Assembly: GCA_046761005.1 (NCBI GenBank)
Contig: JBHIFI010000009.1
Span: forward strand, 1-39,681
Direction: 5' to 3'
From: JAGMCJ01 sp046761005
GTDB taxonomy: Archaea; Thermoplasmatota; Thermoplasmata; RBG-16-68-12; JAGMCJ01
Length of the DNA stretch: 39,681 nt
Below the pieces are notes generated by a model. That model was not told the DNA's origin. It was given only the letters and a program-made list of their open reading frames with translations, and made no database searches. How positions within the stretch are numbered: the stretch's first letter is position 1; every line of letters starts with the position of its first letter. Shown here one piece after another: positions 1-8,133 of the stretch. Position numbers and translations under genes: made by a program.

Positions 1-21
1 AACGAGAGGTTCCGAAATACT

Positions 22-30
22 CTTATATGT
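22..30 (+). promoter_or_regulatory. TATA box of the membrane-protein gene
   Basis: TTATATG at 23-29 is a good archaeal TATA element. A start about 26 nt downstream would fall near 50-52, exactly where the tandem GTCSGAC operator begins. No transcription data are available; the call rests on motif and spacing. Confidence 0.55.
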
Positions 31-48
31 CCTACCGTATTAACCATA

Positions 49-71
49 TTGTCGGACAATAGTCCGACCAA
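49..71 (+). promoter_or_regulatory. Tandem GTCSGAC operator, copy A
   Basis: Two 7-bp boxes, GTCGGAC (51-57) and GTCCGAC (62-68), stand 11 bp centre to centre. Each box is itself a palindrome around its middle base, and together they form an inverted repeat. The flanks TTG and CAA extend the site. The site covers the predicted +1 of the downstream gene, so a bound protein would be expected to block initiation. A near copy in the same orientation relative to transcription lies in front of smc (20396-20419). The binding protein is unknown. Confidence 0.6.
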
Positions 72-82
72 CCTTGTTAGGG

Positions 83-949
83 ATGGGAATGAATCGATGG
101 AATAGGAAAAGGACGAAGACAGTAGACAAAACCACTAGAAAGCTGATGGATGCAGGAGTTCTGACTGTCGAGCGGAGACAAGCGCTTTCTCGCCGTGGAG
201 GACTGGGGCGTCGCTCTCCTTATGGCTTTTGGAGTGCTGTGCGGTACACATTTGGTCTGTCTCTTCTTCTTTGGTGGATGCCGACATTTGGACAGATGAT
301 TGCTGGTTATGTTGGGGGGAGGCGGGCAGGCGGACCCTGGAGAGGTGCGTTTGCAGCGTTTATCCCTGTTGCCATTTTTGTTGGAGTAATCGCCATGGCT
401 AATCATGGGATATTTACGAATGAGATATCGTACATAGCAACTCTTCCTTCCTACATTGGATCGGGAATATCTGCCCATTTCCCAGTTTTGGCCCCTTATA
501 TCGATTTCGCCACAATCTACGTTGCGACGTTCGTGGCGACATTGAGTTCTACGCTTCATCTGGGGCTAAATGGTTTTCTTGTGACGGTGATCTTTGCATA
601 CATTGGCGGAATCGTTTCCTACCAGCGAAGAGAAGAGATCGAGTTTGTAAGTGCGGGAATACCTGCCACAGTTTCAACATCTCCTCATCGTGCGGTCTTT
701 TCGAGCTCATCCTCCTCTAGACCTGTAGGATGGTATGCCATCCATCCAGAGTCTCTTAGCTCGTTGAAGAAAATTCCCGTTGCCTCAGCATATAGAGCCC
801 GCGATTCACAGAAGATCTCACAGACTTCCTCGAAGCAGAGCAAGTCATCCAAAACCAAGAGGAAGGAACAGAAGAAACGAACTGCAAGTAAAGACCAAGA
901 GAAAATCGGTAAGAAGCTAGCAGAAAGGGCACTTAGGAACTATCGCTAA
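83..949 (+). CDS. Hypothetical multi-spanning membrane protein with basic tail
   Basis: I do not recognise a named family. From the ATG at 83 the protein is 288 residues; TTG 74 and ATG 89 are alternative in-frame starts. A basic N-terminus of about 45 residues is followed by hydrophobic segments at roughly residues 50-70, 90-110 and 145-190. The stretch GYVGGRRAGGPWRG resembles the Gly-rich loop between helices in small archaeal membrane proteins of the DUF5518 kind, which is a weak resemblance only. The last 70 residues are Ser/Lys/Arg-rich and look cytoplasmic and disordered, with many KQSKSSKTKRK-like clusters. The gene has its own TATA box and carries the same operator as the smc operon. 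That suggests co-regulation with chromosome organisation, but no function can be assigned from sequence. Confidence 0.75.
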   Translation: MGMNRWNRKRTKTVDKTTRKLMDAGVLTVERRQALSRRGGLGRRSPYGFWSAVRYTFGLSLLLWWMPTFGQMIAGYVGGRRAGGPWRGAFAAFIPVAIFVGVIAMANHGIFTNEISYIATLPSYIGSGISAHFPVLAPYIDFATIYVATFVATLSSTLHLGLNGFLVTVIFAYIGGIVSYQRREEIEFVSAGIPATVSTSPHRAVFSSSSSSRPVGWYAIHPESLSSLKKIPVASAYRARDSQKISQTSSKQSKSSKTKRKEQKKRTASKDQEKIGKKLAERALRNYR

Positions 950-962
950 TCACTCACAAAAG

Positions 963-970
963 CTTTTTAT
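963..970 (+). promoter_or_regulatory. TATA box of tfs
   Basis: A T-rich TTTTTAT element lies 25-30 nt before the tfs ATG at 995. The predicted start site is near 991, giving a leader of only a few nucleotides. Confidence 0.5.
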
Positions 971-994
971 CCAAATTCTCCCTATGACGCGAAG

Positions 995-1315
995 ATGTCC
1001 CTCTTTTGCCCTCGATGTCAGTCGCTAATGTATCCACAGGAAGGAGAGCTCGTCTGTAGCAATTCAAAGTGCGAGTACTCCCGGAGAGTAGGAGAGGAGG
1101 ATGACCGTCAAGTCGTTAGAACTAGAAGAAAGGAGAAGATGGATACGCTTGTCTTGGACGATATCATTGAAACCCTCCCAAAGACTCGGATTGAGTGCCC
1201 CGGGTGTCGGAATAATGAGGCCTTCTGGAAACTTCGTCAGACGCGCGCTTCTGATGAGCCTGAGACTCGAATATACAGATGTACAAAGTGCGGATATACG
1301 TGGAGAGAGTTCTAG
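995..1315 (+). CDS. tfs: Transcription factor S (TFIIS-like RNA cleavage factor)
   Basis: TFS rescues backtracked RNA polymerase by stimulating transcript cleavage in the active site. The 106-residue length is typical. An N-terminal zinc ribbon uses C5, C8, C21 and C26. A linker follows, then a C-terminal TFIIS-type ribbon with C68, C71, C96 and C99. The acidic pair D87-E88 in the RASDEPET motif is the catalytic hairpin that reaches into the polymerase secondary channel. The start is supported by the TATA box at 963-970. The stop codon overlaps that of the convergent FG-GAP gene within a single CTAG. Confidence 0.96.
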   Translation: MSLFCPRCQSLMYPQEGELVCSNSKCEYSRRVGEEDDRQVVRTRRKEKMDTLVLDDIIETLPKTRIECPGCRNNEAFWKLRQTRASDEPETRIYRCTKCGYTWREF

Positions 1316-3039
1316 CCTCTGTAGCCATTGTTGAGGGAATCTGCTATGTTCTTAGCTCTTTCTAGCTCGGATTTCTGGGTGCTGTAGAGGAGGATGGCTT
1401 CTATTTCAGCAATCGCTTCTTCCACCGTGCTTGCAGATGTCAAGTTTCCAAGGTCGATTTCTACTGAGCTATCAACATGGCCAGACACGACGTTCAGCCA
1501 AAGCGCCATCAGCTGTTTGAGCGCCTTTCCCGTCATGTTTGATTTGGGGTTGGACAAGAGAGTATCGCATATTTCCTCCTTTGACCGAATGCCACTGAAG
1601 ACTGAGGAATTCGCCGCAATGGCCGAAACGAATTGATCGGTTATCCCCGGATGCTCCTCCCTAGGCTCACCTATCCGACACTGGTGTTTCCAATAACCGA
1701 TGGTCCTTGGTGAGAATCTTGCAGGAGGCGTTTGCTCCAGGACATAGACCTTTCCTCCACGTGCGCTCACCACTATCTCTGCGATACCATCTTGGTCGAG
1801 ATCCCAAACGGTCGGTTGGCCGAAAGGTCTCTCGATATTGAATGTCCACTCAATGACACCCGTTCTGACATCGATTGAGAACAAATCTCTTTCTTTCCCC
1901 ATAGCCAGAACTTCTTCTTCACCATCGCCATCGATGTCTGCAGTGACCAGTGAACTTTGTGCTCTCGTATTGTTCGGGAGAACAGTCTCCCATAGGAGAG
2001 TTCCGTCGATGCCGCGATAAGCCAGAATTGTGTGATTCCAATAATCTCCTCCGATAAGGTCGGGAAGATCATCAGCATCTATGTGTGCAATTGTTGGAGA
2101 TGAGTAGAAGTCACTCTTCGAAGTGTCATTCCAGAGAACTGAACCATCATGGTTCAGAACCGAGATTCCGCCAGAGATGACCATGAAACAGGATATCTCA
2201 CCAAACCCATCGCCATCAAAATCAGCAATCAGAGGTGAAGACCCAACTCCATAGCCGAGTTGCTTCTCCCATTCGATGGATCCGGTATCAGCATCGTAGA
2301 GACGTATTGAGGCCGCGTTGTCAAGTCCGACGATTTCCTGGTAGCCGTCATTATCAATGTCATCCATAGGTGAAGTCGTCCGGATATAGTGGAGACCCTT
2401 TGGACTCTTCCATATTATGCTTCCATTGTGGCCATTGAATGCATAGAAATAGTCATCCATGCTCCCCACGAGAACATCCAGGATTCCATCGCCATTGGAA
2501 TCGTGGAACATTGGAGAGGCGAAGAACCCGTGCTCAGAAGTGGAAGTGGAGGTATAATTCCATATGAGTGTAAGGTCCTCACCATTGAGAGCATAAATGT
2601 CTAGGGAACCTCCATAGCCATGAGTTCCCTGGCCCGCCATGATTTCGAATTTCCCGTCACCGTCAACATCTGCTGCAGCTGGCATCATCGGAACTGCAGG
2701 ATGAAAGGAGGTCCCATAGAGGAAAGAACCGTTCTCGTCGATGACATAAAGCTCGCCATTGTCAGCTGCAACGATTACCTCGTATCTGCCGTCCTCGTTC
2801 ACGTCTGCAATCAGGGGTGAGGATATTATATCACCGCTCGAGTCAAAGACCCATCTCACTCGAGGCTCTACTATATCGCTGACAAAGGGCGCTTTTCCGG
2901 TTCTGTTCGCGTCGTACCTGTAAAGAACCGTATCATTCTGGAATCCGTTGTAGATCGGGTCCGAGGACTCCCAATCGTATGTCTGAATCCCTGCCAAGAG
3001 AAGGATTGACATCGCTAAAAGGATAGAGACTTTCTTCAT
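1312..3039 (-). CDS. Secreted FG-GAP/VCBS beta-propeller protein with C-terminal GYWK domain
   Basis: This 575-residue exported protein opens with a signal peptide (MKKVSILLAMSILLLAG). Eight repeats follow, each with a Ca-binding loop of the D-x-D-G-D-G type after a SPL-x-AD lead (for example ADVNEDG, ADVDGDG, ADFDGDG, ADIDGDG). This is the pattern of an FG-GAP/VCBS seven- or eight-bladed propeller. Near residue 447 an RTIGYWKHQC motif starts an unrelated, mainly helical domain of about 130 residues with a KQLMALWLN motif. A comparable GYWK-type motif occurs at the ends of some prokaryotic surface proteins, but I know no function for it. Several N-x-S/T sequons occur. There is no C-terminal membrane helix, so it is probably secreted or retained by other means. 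The upstream sequence ATGAGGGGGG is a plausible ribosome-binding site. Ligand unknown. Confidence 0.85.
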   Translation of the reverse strand: MKKVSILLAMSILLLAGIQTYDWESSDPIYNGFQNDTVLYRYDANRTGKAPFVSDIVEPRVRWVFDSSGDIISSPLIADVNEDGRYEVIVAADNGELYVIDENGSFLYGTSFHPAVPMMPAAADVDGDGKFEIMAGQGTHGYGGSLDIYALNGEDLTLIWNYTSTSTSEHGFFASPMFHDSNGDGILDVLVGSMDDYFYAFNGHNGSIIWKSPKGLHYIRTTSPMDDIDNDGYQEIVGLDNAASIRLYDADTGSIEWEKQLGYGVGSSPLIADFDGDGFGEISCFMVISGGISVLNHDGSVLWNDTSKSDFYSSPTIAHIDADDLPDLIGGDYWNHTILAYRGIDGTLLWETVLPNNTRAQSSLVTADIDGDGEEEVLAMGKERDLFSIDVRTGVIEWTFNIERPFGQPTVWDLDQDGIAEIVVSARGGKVYVLEQTPPARFSPRTIGYWKHQCRIGEPREEHPGITDQFVSAIAANSSVFSGIRSKEEICDTLLSNPKSNMTGKALKQLMALWLNVVSGHVDSSVEIDLGNLTSASTVEEAIAEIEAILLYSTQKSELERAKNIADSLNNGYRG

Positions 3040-3400
3040 TAGGCCCCCCTCATTTTCCTCGTACTCAAGTTATTGGGTTGCCAGCTATAAGTATTTTTGG
3101 TGGCACCCCCTTCTTTGCCCGTTCTCTGGAGTGCTCTTACTCTAAATGTCCAGGGTTTCAAGTGCAAGAGCCGGAGGCCGCAAGGAGGCGGGAAGAGGGG
3201 CAACTTGTTCCGTGAGAAGCCATGACGAGGTCTTCTTCAGATTCAACGGATGATTCTCGGGAAAGAGATTCTGACTTGGAGCAACGGGCTCCAATATTCC
3301 AATCCGTTCAAGACTTCACAATTTCGCGAGGAGAGACTAAGCATAGTTTTATAATCGGCAAATTGTTTACCTAATAAAACTCTCAAATCAGGGGGAGGAC
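3040..3400. other. Divergent intergenic region between the propeller gene and pcn
   Basis: This 361-nt stretch carries an AT-rich element (about 3085-3100) that can serve the leftward propeller gene and the pcn TATA box at 3347-3355. The middle (3140-3300) is purine-rich. It holds a 35-codon open frame (3146-3253) without recognisable similarity or promoter. I see no tRNA or other identifiable RNA in it. Confidence 0.4.
3347..3355 (+). promoter_or_regulatory. TATA box of pcn
   Basis: TTTTATAAT gives a predicted start near 3376 and a leader of about 25 nt. The leader carries GGGGGAGG at 3391-3398, only 2 nt from the ATG, which is unusually tight for a Shine-Dalgarno sequence. Confidence 0.55.
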
Positions 3401-4138
3401 ATGTTTAACGCAAAAGCCAAGTCAGAAGTGCTTAGGGAAGTTGTGGACGTGATCTCAACTCTCGTGGACGAGGCCAAGCTCAACTTGAACAAGGAAGGCC
3501 TTTCCGTGAAGGCCGTCGACCCTGCCCACGTAGCGATGTTGGATTTGAACGTGAGTAAGGACGCGTTTGAGGAGTACAATGCGGACGAGCAGGAAATGGG
3601 CGTTGATATGGACAAGTTCAAGGAAGTTCTAAGGCTGGCCAAAGTTGGAGATGTAATCAGCATGGACTACGACGAGGAGAAGAATCGTCTGATAATGAGC
3701 GTAGGTAACATTACGAGAAGAATGGCATTGGTTGACACTGCGGGTATGTCTGATCCAAAAGCTCCCAATTTGAATCTTCCAGTCAAGGTCACGGTCAGGG
3801 CGGAGGAACTTCGGCAGGGCATCAGGGCGTCTGAGAGCGTCTCTGACCATGTTGCACTGATTTGTTCGCCAGACGGCTTCGAAATGACATCGGAAGGGGA
3901 TACGGATTCCGTTAACCTGAAGTTGCCAAAGGATCTGCTTGAGTCGCTGGATTGCAAGGAGACCGTCCGTTCGCTATTCCCGCTCGACTATTTCTCCAAT
4001 ATGGTCAAGGCAGTTTCCACAGCCGAATCAATTACAATGTTCTTGGGGACCGATTACCCAGTCAAAATGGAGTTCAACGTTTCCGGCGGGAAGGGAGAAG
4101 TGCACTATCTTCTCGCTCCCAGGATCGAAAGCGAATAA
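3401..4138 (+). CDS. pcn: DNA polymerase sliding clamp (PCNA)
   Basis: The 245-residue length matches archaeal PCNA. The protein forms a trimeric ring that tethers polymerase, FEN1, ligase and other PIP-box proteins to DNA. Diagnostic segments are the N-terminal MFNAKAKSEVLREVVDVI, the motif VKAVDPAHVAMLDLNV that packs the first domain, the GMSDPKAPNLNLPVKV stretch in the interdomain linker region, and the C-terminal YPVKMEFNV...YLLAPRIE that forms part of the PIP-binding pocket. It is the only clamp gene in the window. Its stop codon is followed immediately, with no spacer, by the stop of the convergent srp54. Confidence 0.97.
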   Translation: MFNAKAKSEVLREVVDVISTLVDEAKLNLNKEGLSVKAVDPAHVAMLDLNVSKDAFEEYNADEQEMGVDMDKFKEVLRLAKVGDVISMDYDEEKNRLIMSVGNITRRMALVDTAGMSDPKAPNLNLPVKVTVRAEELRQGIRASESVSDHVALICSPDGFEMTSEGDTDSVNLKLPKDLLESLDCKETVRSLFPLDYFSNMVKAVSTAESITMFLGTDYPVKMEFNVSGGKGEVHYLLAPRIESE

Positions 4139-5479
4139 CTAGAATGTCATATCAAAATCAGCGGATTTCAGTTGTTTCATTATTTGCCTTCTCATTTTGC
4201 GGTTTCCAGCCAGTCCCTTGATCGCTTTCCGAGACATTCCGTACTGCTTCAAGAGTTCCCTCACGTCTTTGGGGGAGGTCCCGCTCCCTCTGGCTATTCT
4301 TGCTATACGACTTCCTTTTACGATCCTGGGATTGGTCATCTCCTCGTCTGTCATGGAATCCATTATGTACCTGAATTTCCGCAGTCTGGTTTGAGCGATT
4401 TCAAGTTCCTCATCACTCAGTCTTCCAGGCATTCCAGGCATGAGGCTCATTAGTTTTCTCAGCGGGCCCATGCCGCTGAGCATCTCCATCTGGCTGTACA
4501 TATCTTTGAGTGTAAATCTTCCCCCCATCATCCTCTTGACCGTTTCTTTTGCTTTATCTTCGTCCATTACCTCCTGAGCCCTCTCCAGCAGAAGCTTGAG
4601 ATCCCCCATTCCCAAGAGACGTGAGATAAATCTCTGAGGGTCAAATTTCTCCAAGTCATCAATCTTCTCGCCTGTCCCGATGAAGACAATCGAAGCTCCT
4701 GTTTCTGAAATGGCACTGAGAGCACCGCCGCCTTTTGCTGAGCCATCGAGCTTTGCAAGAACTACAGAAGTTACACCCACGGCATCGTGAAAGGCCTTTG
4801 CCTGAGGACCCGCTTGCTGGCCCATTGTTGCATCGAGTACGAGAACAGTTTCAGTGGGATTGGTGACCTGCGATACTCTCTTGATCTCTTCTATTAAGTC
4901 ATCCTCGAGGGAGTGCCTTCCGCTTGTATCCACTATGACAACATCGAAATCCTCGAAGCGTCTCAAACCCTCTTTGACTATTCTTTCCGCTCTCTTCTCC
5001 TCCGGATTGCCATAAATGGGTACATTTATGATCTCAGCTATCTGAGACAGCTGTTCGTATGCGGCAGGCCTGTGGACATCACCTGCGATTACTGCAACCT
5101 TCAATCCCCTCTTTTGGAAGTATCTTGCCATTTTTCCCGCTGTTGTTGTTTTGCCCTGGCCATACAGACCAATCAGCAGCAATCTCTGCTTCTGGAGTTT
5201 AAGTTCCTTTGCCTCGCCCAGGATATTGACGAGCTCTTCGTAGATGATTCTGGCAACATGTTCCCTGGCACTCATTCCAGCGGGAGGTTTCTCCTTGAGT
5301 GCTCTTTGCTCGAGCGTTCTTGAGAGTTCCAGGGTCAGTTTCACATTCACGTCTGCTCGAAGAAGGGCCCGCTGAATATCCCTTGCTACCTCCTTTATGA
5401 CATTCCTGTCAAGATGAGATGCAGAGAAGACTTTCTTCAATGCATTTCTGAGTGAGGTGCCAAACCTCTCGAAGCTCAT
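4139..5479 (-). CDS. srp54: Signal recognition particle 54 kDa protein
   Basis: This is the GTPase of the signal recognition particle; it binds signal peptides and SRP RNA and docks with FtsY. The N domain spans residues 1-95. The G domain has G1 GLYGQGKTT (104-112), G3 DTSGRH and G4 AKLDG, and is followed by the SRP-specific SAKGGGALS motif. The M domain is Met-rich (MYSQMEMLSGMGPLRKLMSLMPGMPG region) and ends in the GSGTSPKDVRELLKQY RNA-binding helix. A TTG at 5488 could add three residues. I prefer ATG 5479, because the TATA box at 5502-5510 places the transcript start at about 5480, making this a leaderless mRNA. Confidence 0.96.
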   Translation of the reverse strand: MSFERFGTSLRNALKKVFSASHLDRNVIKEVARDIQRALLRADVNVKLTLELSRTLEQRALKEKPPAGMSAREHVARIIYEELVNILGEAKELKLQKQRLLLIGLYGQGKTTTAGKMARYFQKRGLKVAVIAGDVHRPAAYEQLSQIAEIINVPIYGNPEEKRAERIVKEGLRRFEDFDVVIVDTSGRHSLEDDLIEEIKRVSQVTNPTETVLVLDATMGQQAGPQAKAFHDAVGVTSVVLAKLDGSAKGGGALSAISETGASIVFIGTGEKIDDLEKFDPQRFISRLLGMGDLKLLLERAQEVMDEDKAKETVKRMMGGRFTLKDMYSQMEMLSGMGPLRKLMSLMPGMPGRLSDEELEIAQTRLRKFRYIMDSMTDEEMTNPRIVKGSRIARIARGSGTSPKDVRELLKQYGMSRKAIKGLAGNRKMRRQIMKQLKSADFDMTF

Positions 5480-5501
5480 ACTTGACAAGATACAGTAGAG
5501 T

Positions 5502-5510
5502 GTATATTAA
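5502..5510 (-). promoter_or_regulatory. TATA box of srp54
   Basis: Read leftward, TTAATATAC lies 26 nt before ATG 5479. This spacing decides in favour of that start over the upstream TTG. Confidence 0.55.
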
Positions 5511-5674
5511 GATTCCACTGGCTTCTTTTCTGAGTTTCTTGGTCACTCTGCCATTTCGTACGTAACTTCCTCGCTATTTGGGAATGAAATGAACCTCAGG
5601 ATTTCCGATAACCCAATGGTTGCCTATCTGAGGAGGACGAGGAAAGGCTAGTTCCAACACTACTGGCAAATGAA

Positions 5675-5749
5675 AAAAAATAGAAAAGGGAGGGCTAGCC
5701 TTGTCAGAAGGGATGGGATGCACTCTAACGAACTAGCCCAAAACTCCCC
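5675..5749 (-). ncRNA. Candidate small structured RNA between srp54 and the coiled-coil gene
   Basis: On the minus strand a consensus-like TATA (CTTTAAATAT, 5771-5780) predicts a start near 5749. From there the sequence folds with its own 3' part. TCCC/GGGA (5745-5748 with 5688-5691) and GGGCTAG/CTAGCCC (5733-5739 with 5692-5698) form an 11-bp stem with one 5-nt bulge, and a small inner hairpin lies at 5699-5711. A T8 run (5673-5680 read leftward) follows, as expected of an archaeal terminator. No open frame is present. It is not recognisable as tRNA, SRP RNA, RNase P RNA or a C/D guide. Function unknown. Confidence 0.35.
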
Positions 5750-5770
5750 ATGCGATATATTCTTTCACCC

Positions 5771-5780
5771 ATATTTAAAG
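5771..5780 (-). promoter_or_regulatory. TATA box for the candidate small RNA
   Basis: CTTTAAATAT read leftward, with an upstream GAAAG that could act as BRE. It lies just past the end of the coiled-coil CDS. The only thing downstream before srp54's own promoter is the stem-loop and T-run at 5675-5749. Confidence 0.4.
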
Positions 5781-5806
5781 CTTTCTTGAAAATCGACGAG
5801 CAAACT

Positions 5807-6676
5807 CTAAATGTACCCAGACTTCTGCAGTGTCATCAAATCTTCAGTACTGAGCTTCTCTCCTTTCTTGAAGCGGTCATAGATCTCCTCAGCTTCCCTT
5901 TTTGCAATCGTCTCATCTTTGATTATTCTTGCTCTTTCCTCTTTTCGTCTCATCCCACTAATCATCTTGTCAAAGTCATGAACCTCCCTGATGAGGGCTA
6001 TATGTTTCTTGTGCTCCTCATCAGCCATCATCTTGGTTCTAATGAATCGCTCCTGTGCAGCATCTGCCTTCTTTCTGACTAGATCGCTTTTTTCGTAAAG
6101 AGCCATCATCTTGTCATGCTCTTCCTGTGCGACATCAGCAAGTTCCCCAACCTTCCTGTGACATTCTTCCGCTTCCAACCTTCTCTTCTCGAGTTCTTGT
6201 ACGGCCTCTCGAATTTCCTCCACTTTCTCCAGTTGCCTTTCCCTCTTGTCAATCTCGTTCTTCACTTCCGAAAGAGCCTCCACAAGCTCCCTTTCCTTGT
6301 CTATTTTTAGAACTGAGGTCATCTGCCGAAATTCTAGGTCTCTCAAATCCCTCTTCAGTCTATCGAGTGGCACTTTTCCTCTTGGCGTGTACTTCCTTTT
6401 CAGTCTGTTAATCCTCTCCATTATCTTACTGACATTGCGGTTGAGCTTGTCTCTCTCCTCTTTTGCCATTTTGACTTCAAGATTGAGTCTATCTCTCTCT
6501 TCTCTATGTTTTGCAGCTTCATCGATTAGCTCTCTCACTTCGGCATTCAGCTCATCTCTCTTCTCCACCCATTTCTTGGTTTTTTCATTGAGCTCGTCCC
6601 GTCTTCTCTTGTGCCTCTCAGCTTCGAGGTTTTTTTCATTCCTCTTTTCATGCAGTTCGGTCAGTAGCTCCGTCAT
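5807..6676 (-). CDS. COG1340-like archaeal coiled-coil protein
   Basis: This 289-residue protein is almost wholly charged heptad coiled coil (Lys/Glu/Arg-rich) from residue 10 to 230. It is broken around residue 95 by KYTPRGKVPLDRLKRDLRDLE. A short conserved C-terminal module contains DRFKKGEKLSTEDLMTLQKSGYI. That tail and the break match the widespread archaeal coiled-coil family grouped as COG1340, whose biochemical role is unsettled. No signal peptide or membrane helix is present. The ATG at 6676 is the preferred start; GTG 6682 and TTG 6688 are in frame upstream. The leftward TATA box at 6713-6720 predicts a transcript start near 6690. Confidence 0.85.
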   Translation of the reverse strand: MTELLTELHEKRNEKNLEAERHKRRRDELNEKTKKWVEKRDELNAEVRELIDEAAKHREERDRLNLEVKMAKEERDKLNRNVSKIMERINRLKRKYTPRGKVPLDRLKRDLRDLEFRQMTSVLKIDKERELVEALSEVKNEIDKRERQLEKVEEIREAVQELEKRRLEAEECHRKVGELADVAQEEHDKMMALYEKSDLVRKKADAAQERFIRTKMMADEEHKKHIALIREVHDFDKMISGMRRKEERARIIKDETIAKREAEEIYDRFKKGEKLSTEDLMTLQKSGYI

Positions 6677-6712
6677 TTTCACAGCCAACAGGCCTTAAAA
6701 TACGATGATTCG

Positions 6713-6720
6713 CTTATAAT
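6713..6720 (-). promoter_or_regulatory. TATA box of the coiled-coil gene
   Basis: ATTATAAG read leftward. The predicted start near 6690 gives a leader of about 14 nt to ATG 6676. Confidence 0.45.
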
Positions 6721-6779
6721 CCTTTCCCAGTTGGATGCCCAGCAATCTCACTATTGCCCAAATCTCGTCTTGCTCTTAC

Positions 6780-7976
6780 CTAGAAGACAGTCACCTCTCC
6801 GCTAACGACGAGATCCGTGATTCTCGAGATGTTTGCAAGCCATTCATTGGTTATGGCTTCCGCTTCGGACTTAATCCCACTCAGAGGAGCATCCTTAGCC
6901 ATCACGAGCTGGACACTTGCTGCTTGAGGGTCGTCTATTGGCTTCCCGATTTGAGAAACCATCCTAACAAAGGTCTCTATCACATCACCGCCTCCCGCTT
7001 TCACGATATCATCGGCAATCCTAAGAGTCAGAAGATTGTAGAGTTTTCCAACGTGAGTAACCGGGTTTTTTCCGGCGGTCGCCTCCATACTCATGGGTCT
7101 GAAAGGCGTAATGAGTCCGTTTGCTCTATTTCCTCTGCCCACAGATCCATCGTCGCCATTTTCAAATGAGAGTCCCGTCACCGTGAGATAGAAAATTCCA
7201 TCATCATAATTATCGCCGGTGTTTATGTCCACATGAACTTTTCTAGTTGTCCTCTTGAGGGCGTTTTGAAGTATCTTCTCTTTCAGTTCCTCGATAACAT
7301 TGATATAGTGCGACTTGTCCGGAACCAGACGGTCAACTATTGCCGCTGCCACGGTCAGGTTGATTACGTCGTCCACCCTTGTTGTCATAATCTTTACATC
7401 TTCCCCCACTTCTGGAATCTCCGATTTTAGCGGACCGTTGATGAGGTTTTCCGTCTCGTATGTGATTACCTCGGTTTCGCTCAAAGGCGCATATCCCACT
7501 CCAAGGGACGTATCATTGGCAAGGAGCTTCTGTGTTTCATAGAGACCCCTCAAATCCGCGGAACCTTGGCCTATTCTGCAGTCTATCATCACATCCATAT
7601 CAATGTCTAGATGAGGACAGGAGGATTCGAGATAGTCTCGGGCCGCCTTTATAGATCTTGATCTGTAGGGGAGCCTCTCACCATTCACTTCAGTAGTGGC
7701 CCTTCCCACCAAGAGGATATAGGCTGGTTCGAGAACCGTTCCACCGCCAAATTTGGGAGCTGACTGACCGCCAACAATCTGCGTCTCATCGGTATTGTGA
7801 TGAAGAATTCTATCGTACCTCTCCAAATACAGCTTACAGAGTGTTCTACTCACCGATTCTGCGAGCCCATCTGCGATGCTGTCGGGATGGCCGATTCCCT
7901 TTCTTTCCACGATTTCTATCTTTGTATCCTCCATGGGTTTCTGATTCGCCTGCTCAACGCAGATGTTTCGTTCCAT
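6780..7976 (-). CDS. mat: S-adenosylmethionine synthetase, archaeal type
   Basis: The enzyme makes S-adenosylmethionine from methionine and ATP. Its 398-residue sequence belongs to the archaeal MAT family, which is only distantly related to bacterial MetK. Signatures are ERKGIGHPDSIADG near the N-terminus, GGGTVLEPAYILLVGRAT, the GQGSADL loop, DINTGDN, TGLSFENGDDGSVGRGNRANG, and PMSMEATAGKNPVTHVGKLYN near residue 300. The start at ATG 7976 is supported by GGGGAGGT (7982-7989, read leftward), 5 nt upstream, and a TATA-like GGATAAATTAG at 8014-8024. It stands alone as a transcription unit. Confidence 0.97.
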   Translation of the reverse strand: MERNICVEQANQKPMEDTKIEIVERKGIGHPDSIADGLAESVSRTLCKLYLERYDRILHHNTDETQIVGGQSAPKFGGGTVLEPAYILLVGRATTEVNGERLPYRSRSIKAARDYLESSCPHLDIDMDVMIDCRIGQGSADLRGLYETQKLLANDTSLGVGYAPLSETEVITYETENLINGPLKSEIPEVGEDVKIMTTRVDDVINLTVAAAIVDRLVPDKSHYINVIEELKEKILQNALKRTTRKVHVDINTGDNYDDGIFYLTVTGLSFENGDDGSVGRGNRANGLITPFRPMSMEATAGKNPVTHVGKLYNLLTLRIADDIVKAGGGDVIETFVRMVSQIGKPIDDPQAASVQLVMAKDAPLSGIKSEAEAITNEWLANISRITDLVVSGEVTVF

Positions 7977-8013
7977 GCGGTACCTCCCCGTGAAGTGAAC
8001 TTAAAGCTCAGCC

Positions 8014-8024
8014 CCTAATTTATC
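8014..8024 (-). promoter_or_regulatory. TATA box of mat
   Basis: GGATAAATTAG read leftward gives a start near 7993. The short leader then contains the strong GGGGAGGT ribosome-binding site. Confidence 0.45.
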
Positions 8025-8133
8025 CCTTTCGGTCTTACAGCGCGTTTCGGGGCCATCAGTTTGCAGCAACGAAATCAGAGAGAATGTTGGGTTCACTGTA
8101 ACATCAAGGAGGTGCTTGAAACGATGCTGTCAG

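Noticed and set aside
3146..3253. 35-codon open frame in the intergenic region before pcn
   Set aside because: Low-complexity basic composition, no TATA or ribosome-binding site in the right place, no recognisable family.
3222..3274. Possible C/D box guide RNA (ATGACGA ... CTGA)
   Set aside because: The C and C' boxes deviate from consensus, the terminal stem does not pair, and no promoter lies upstream.
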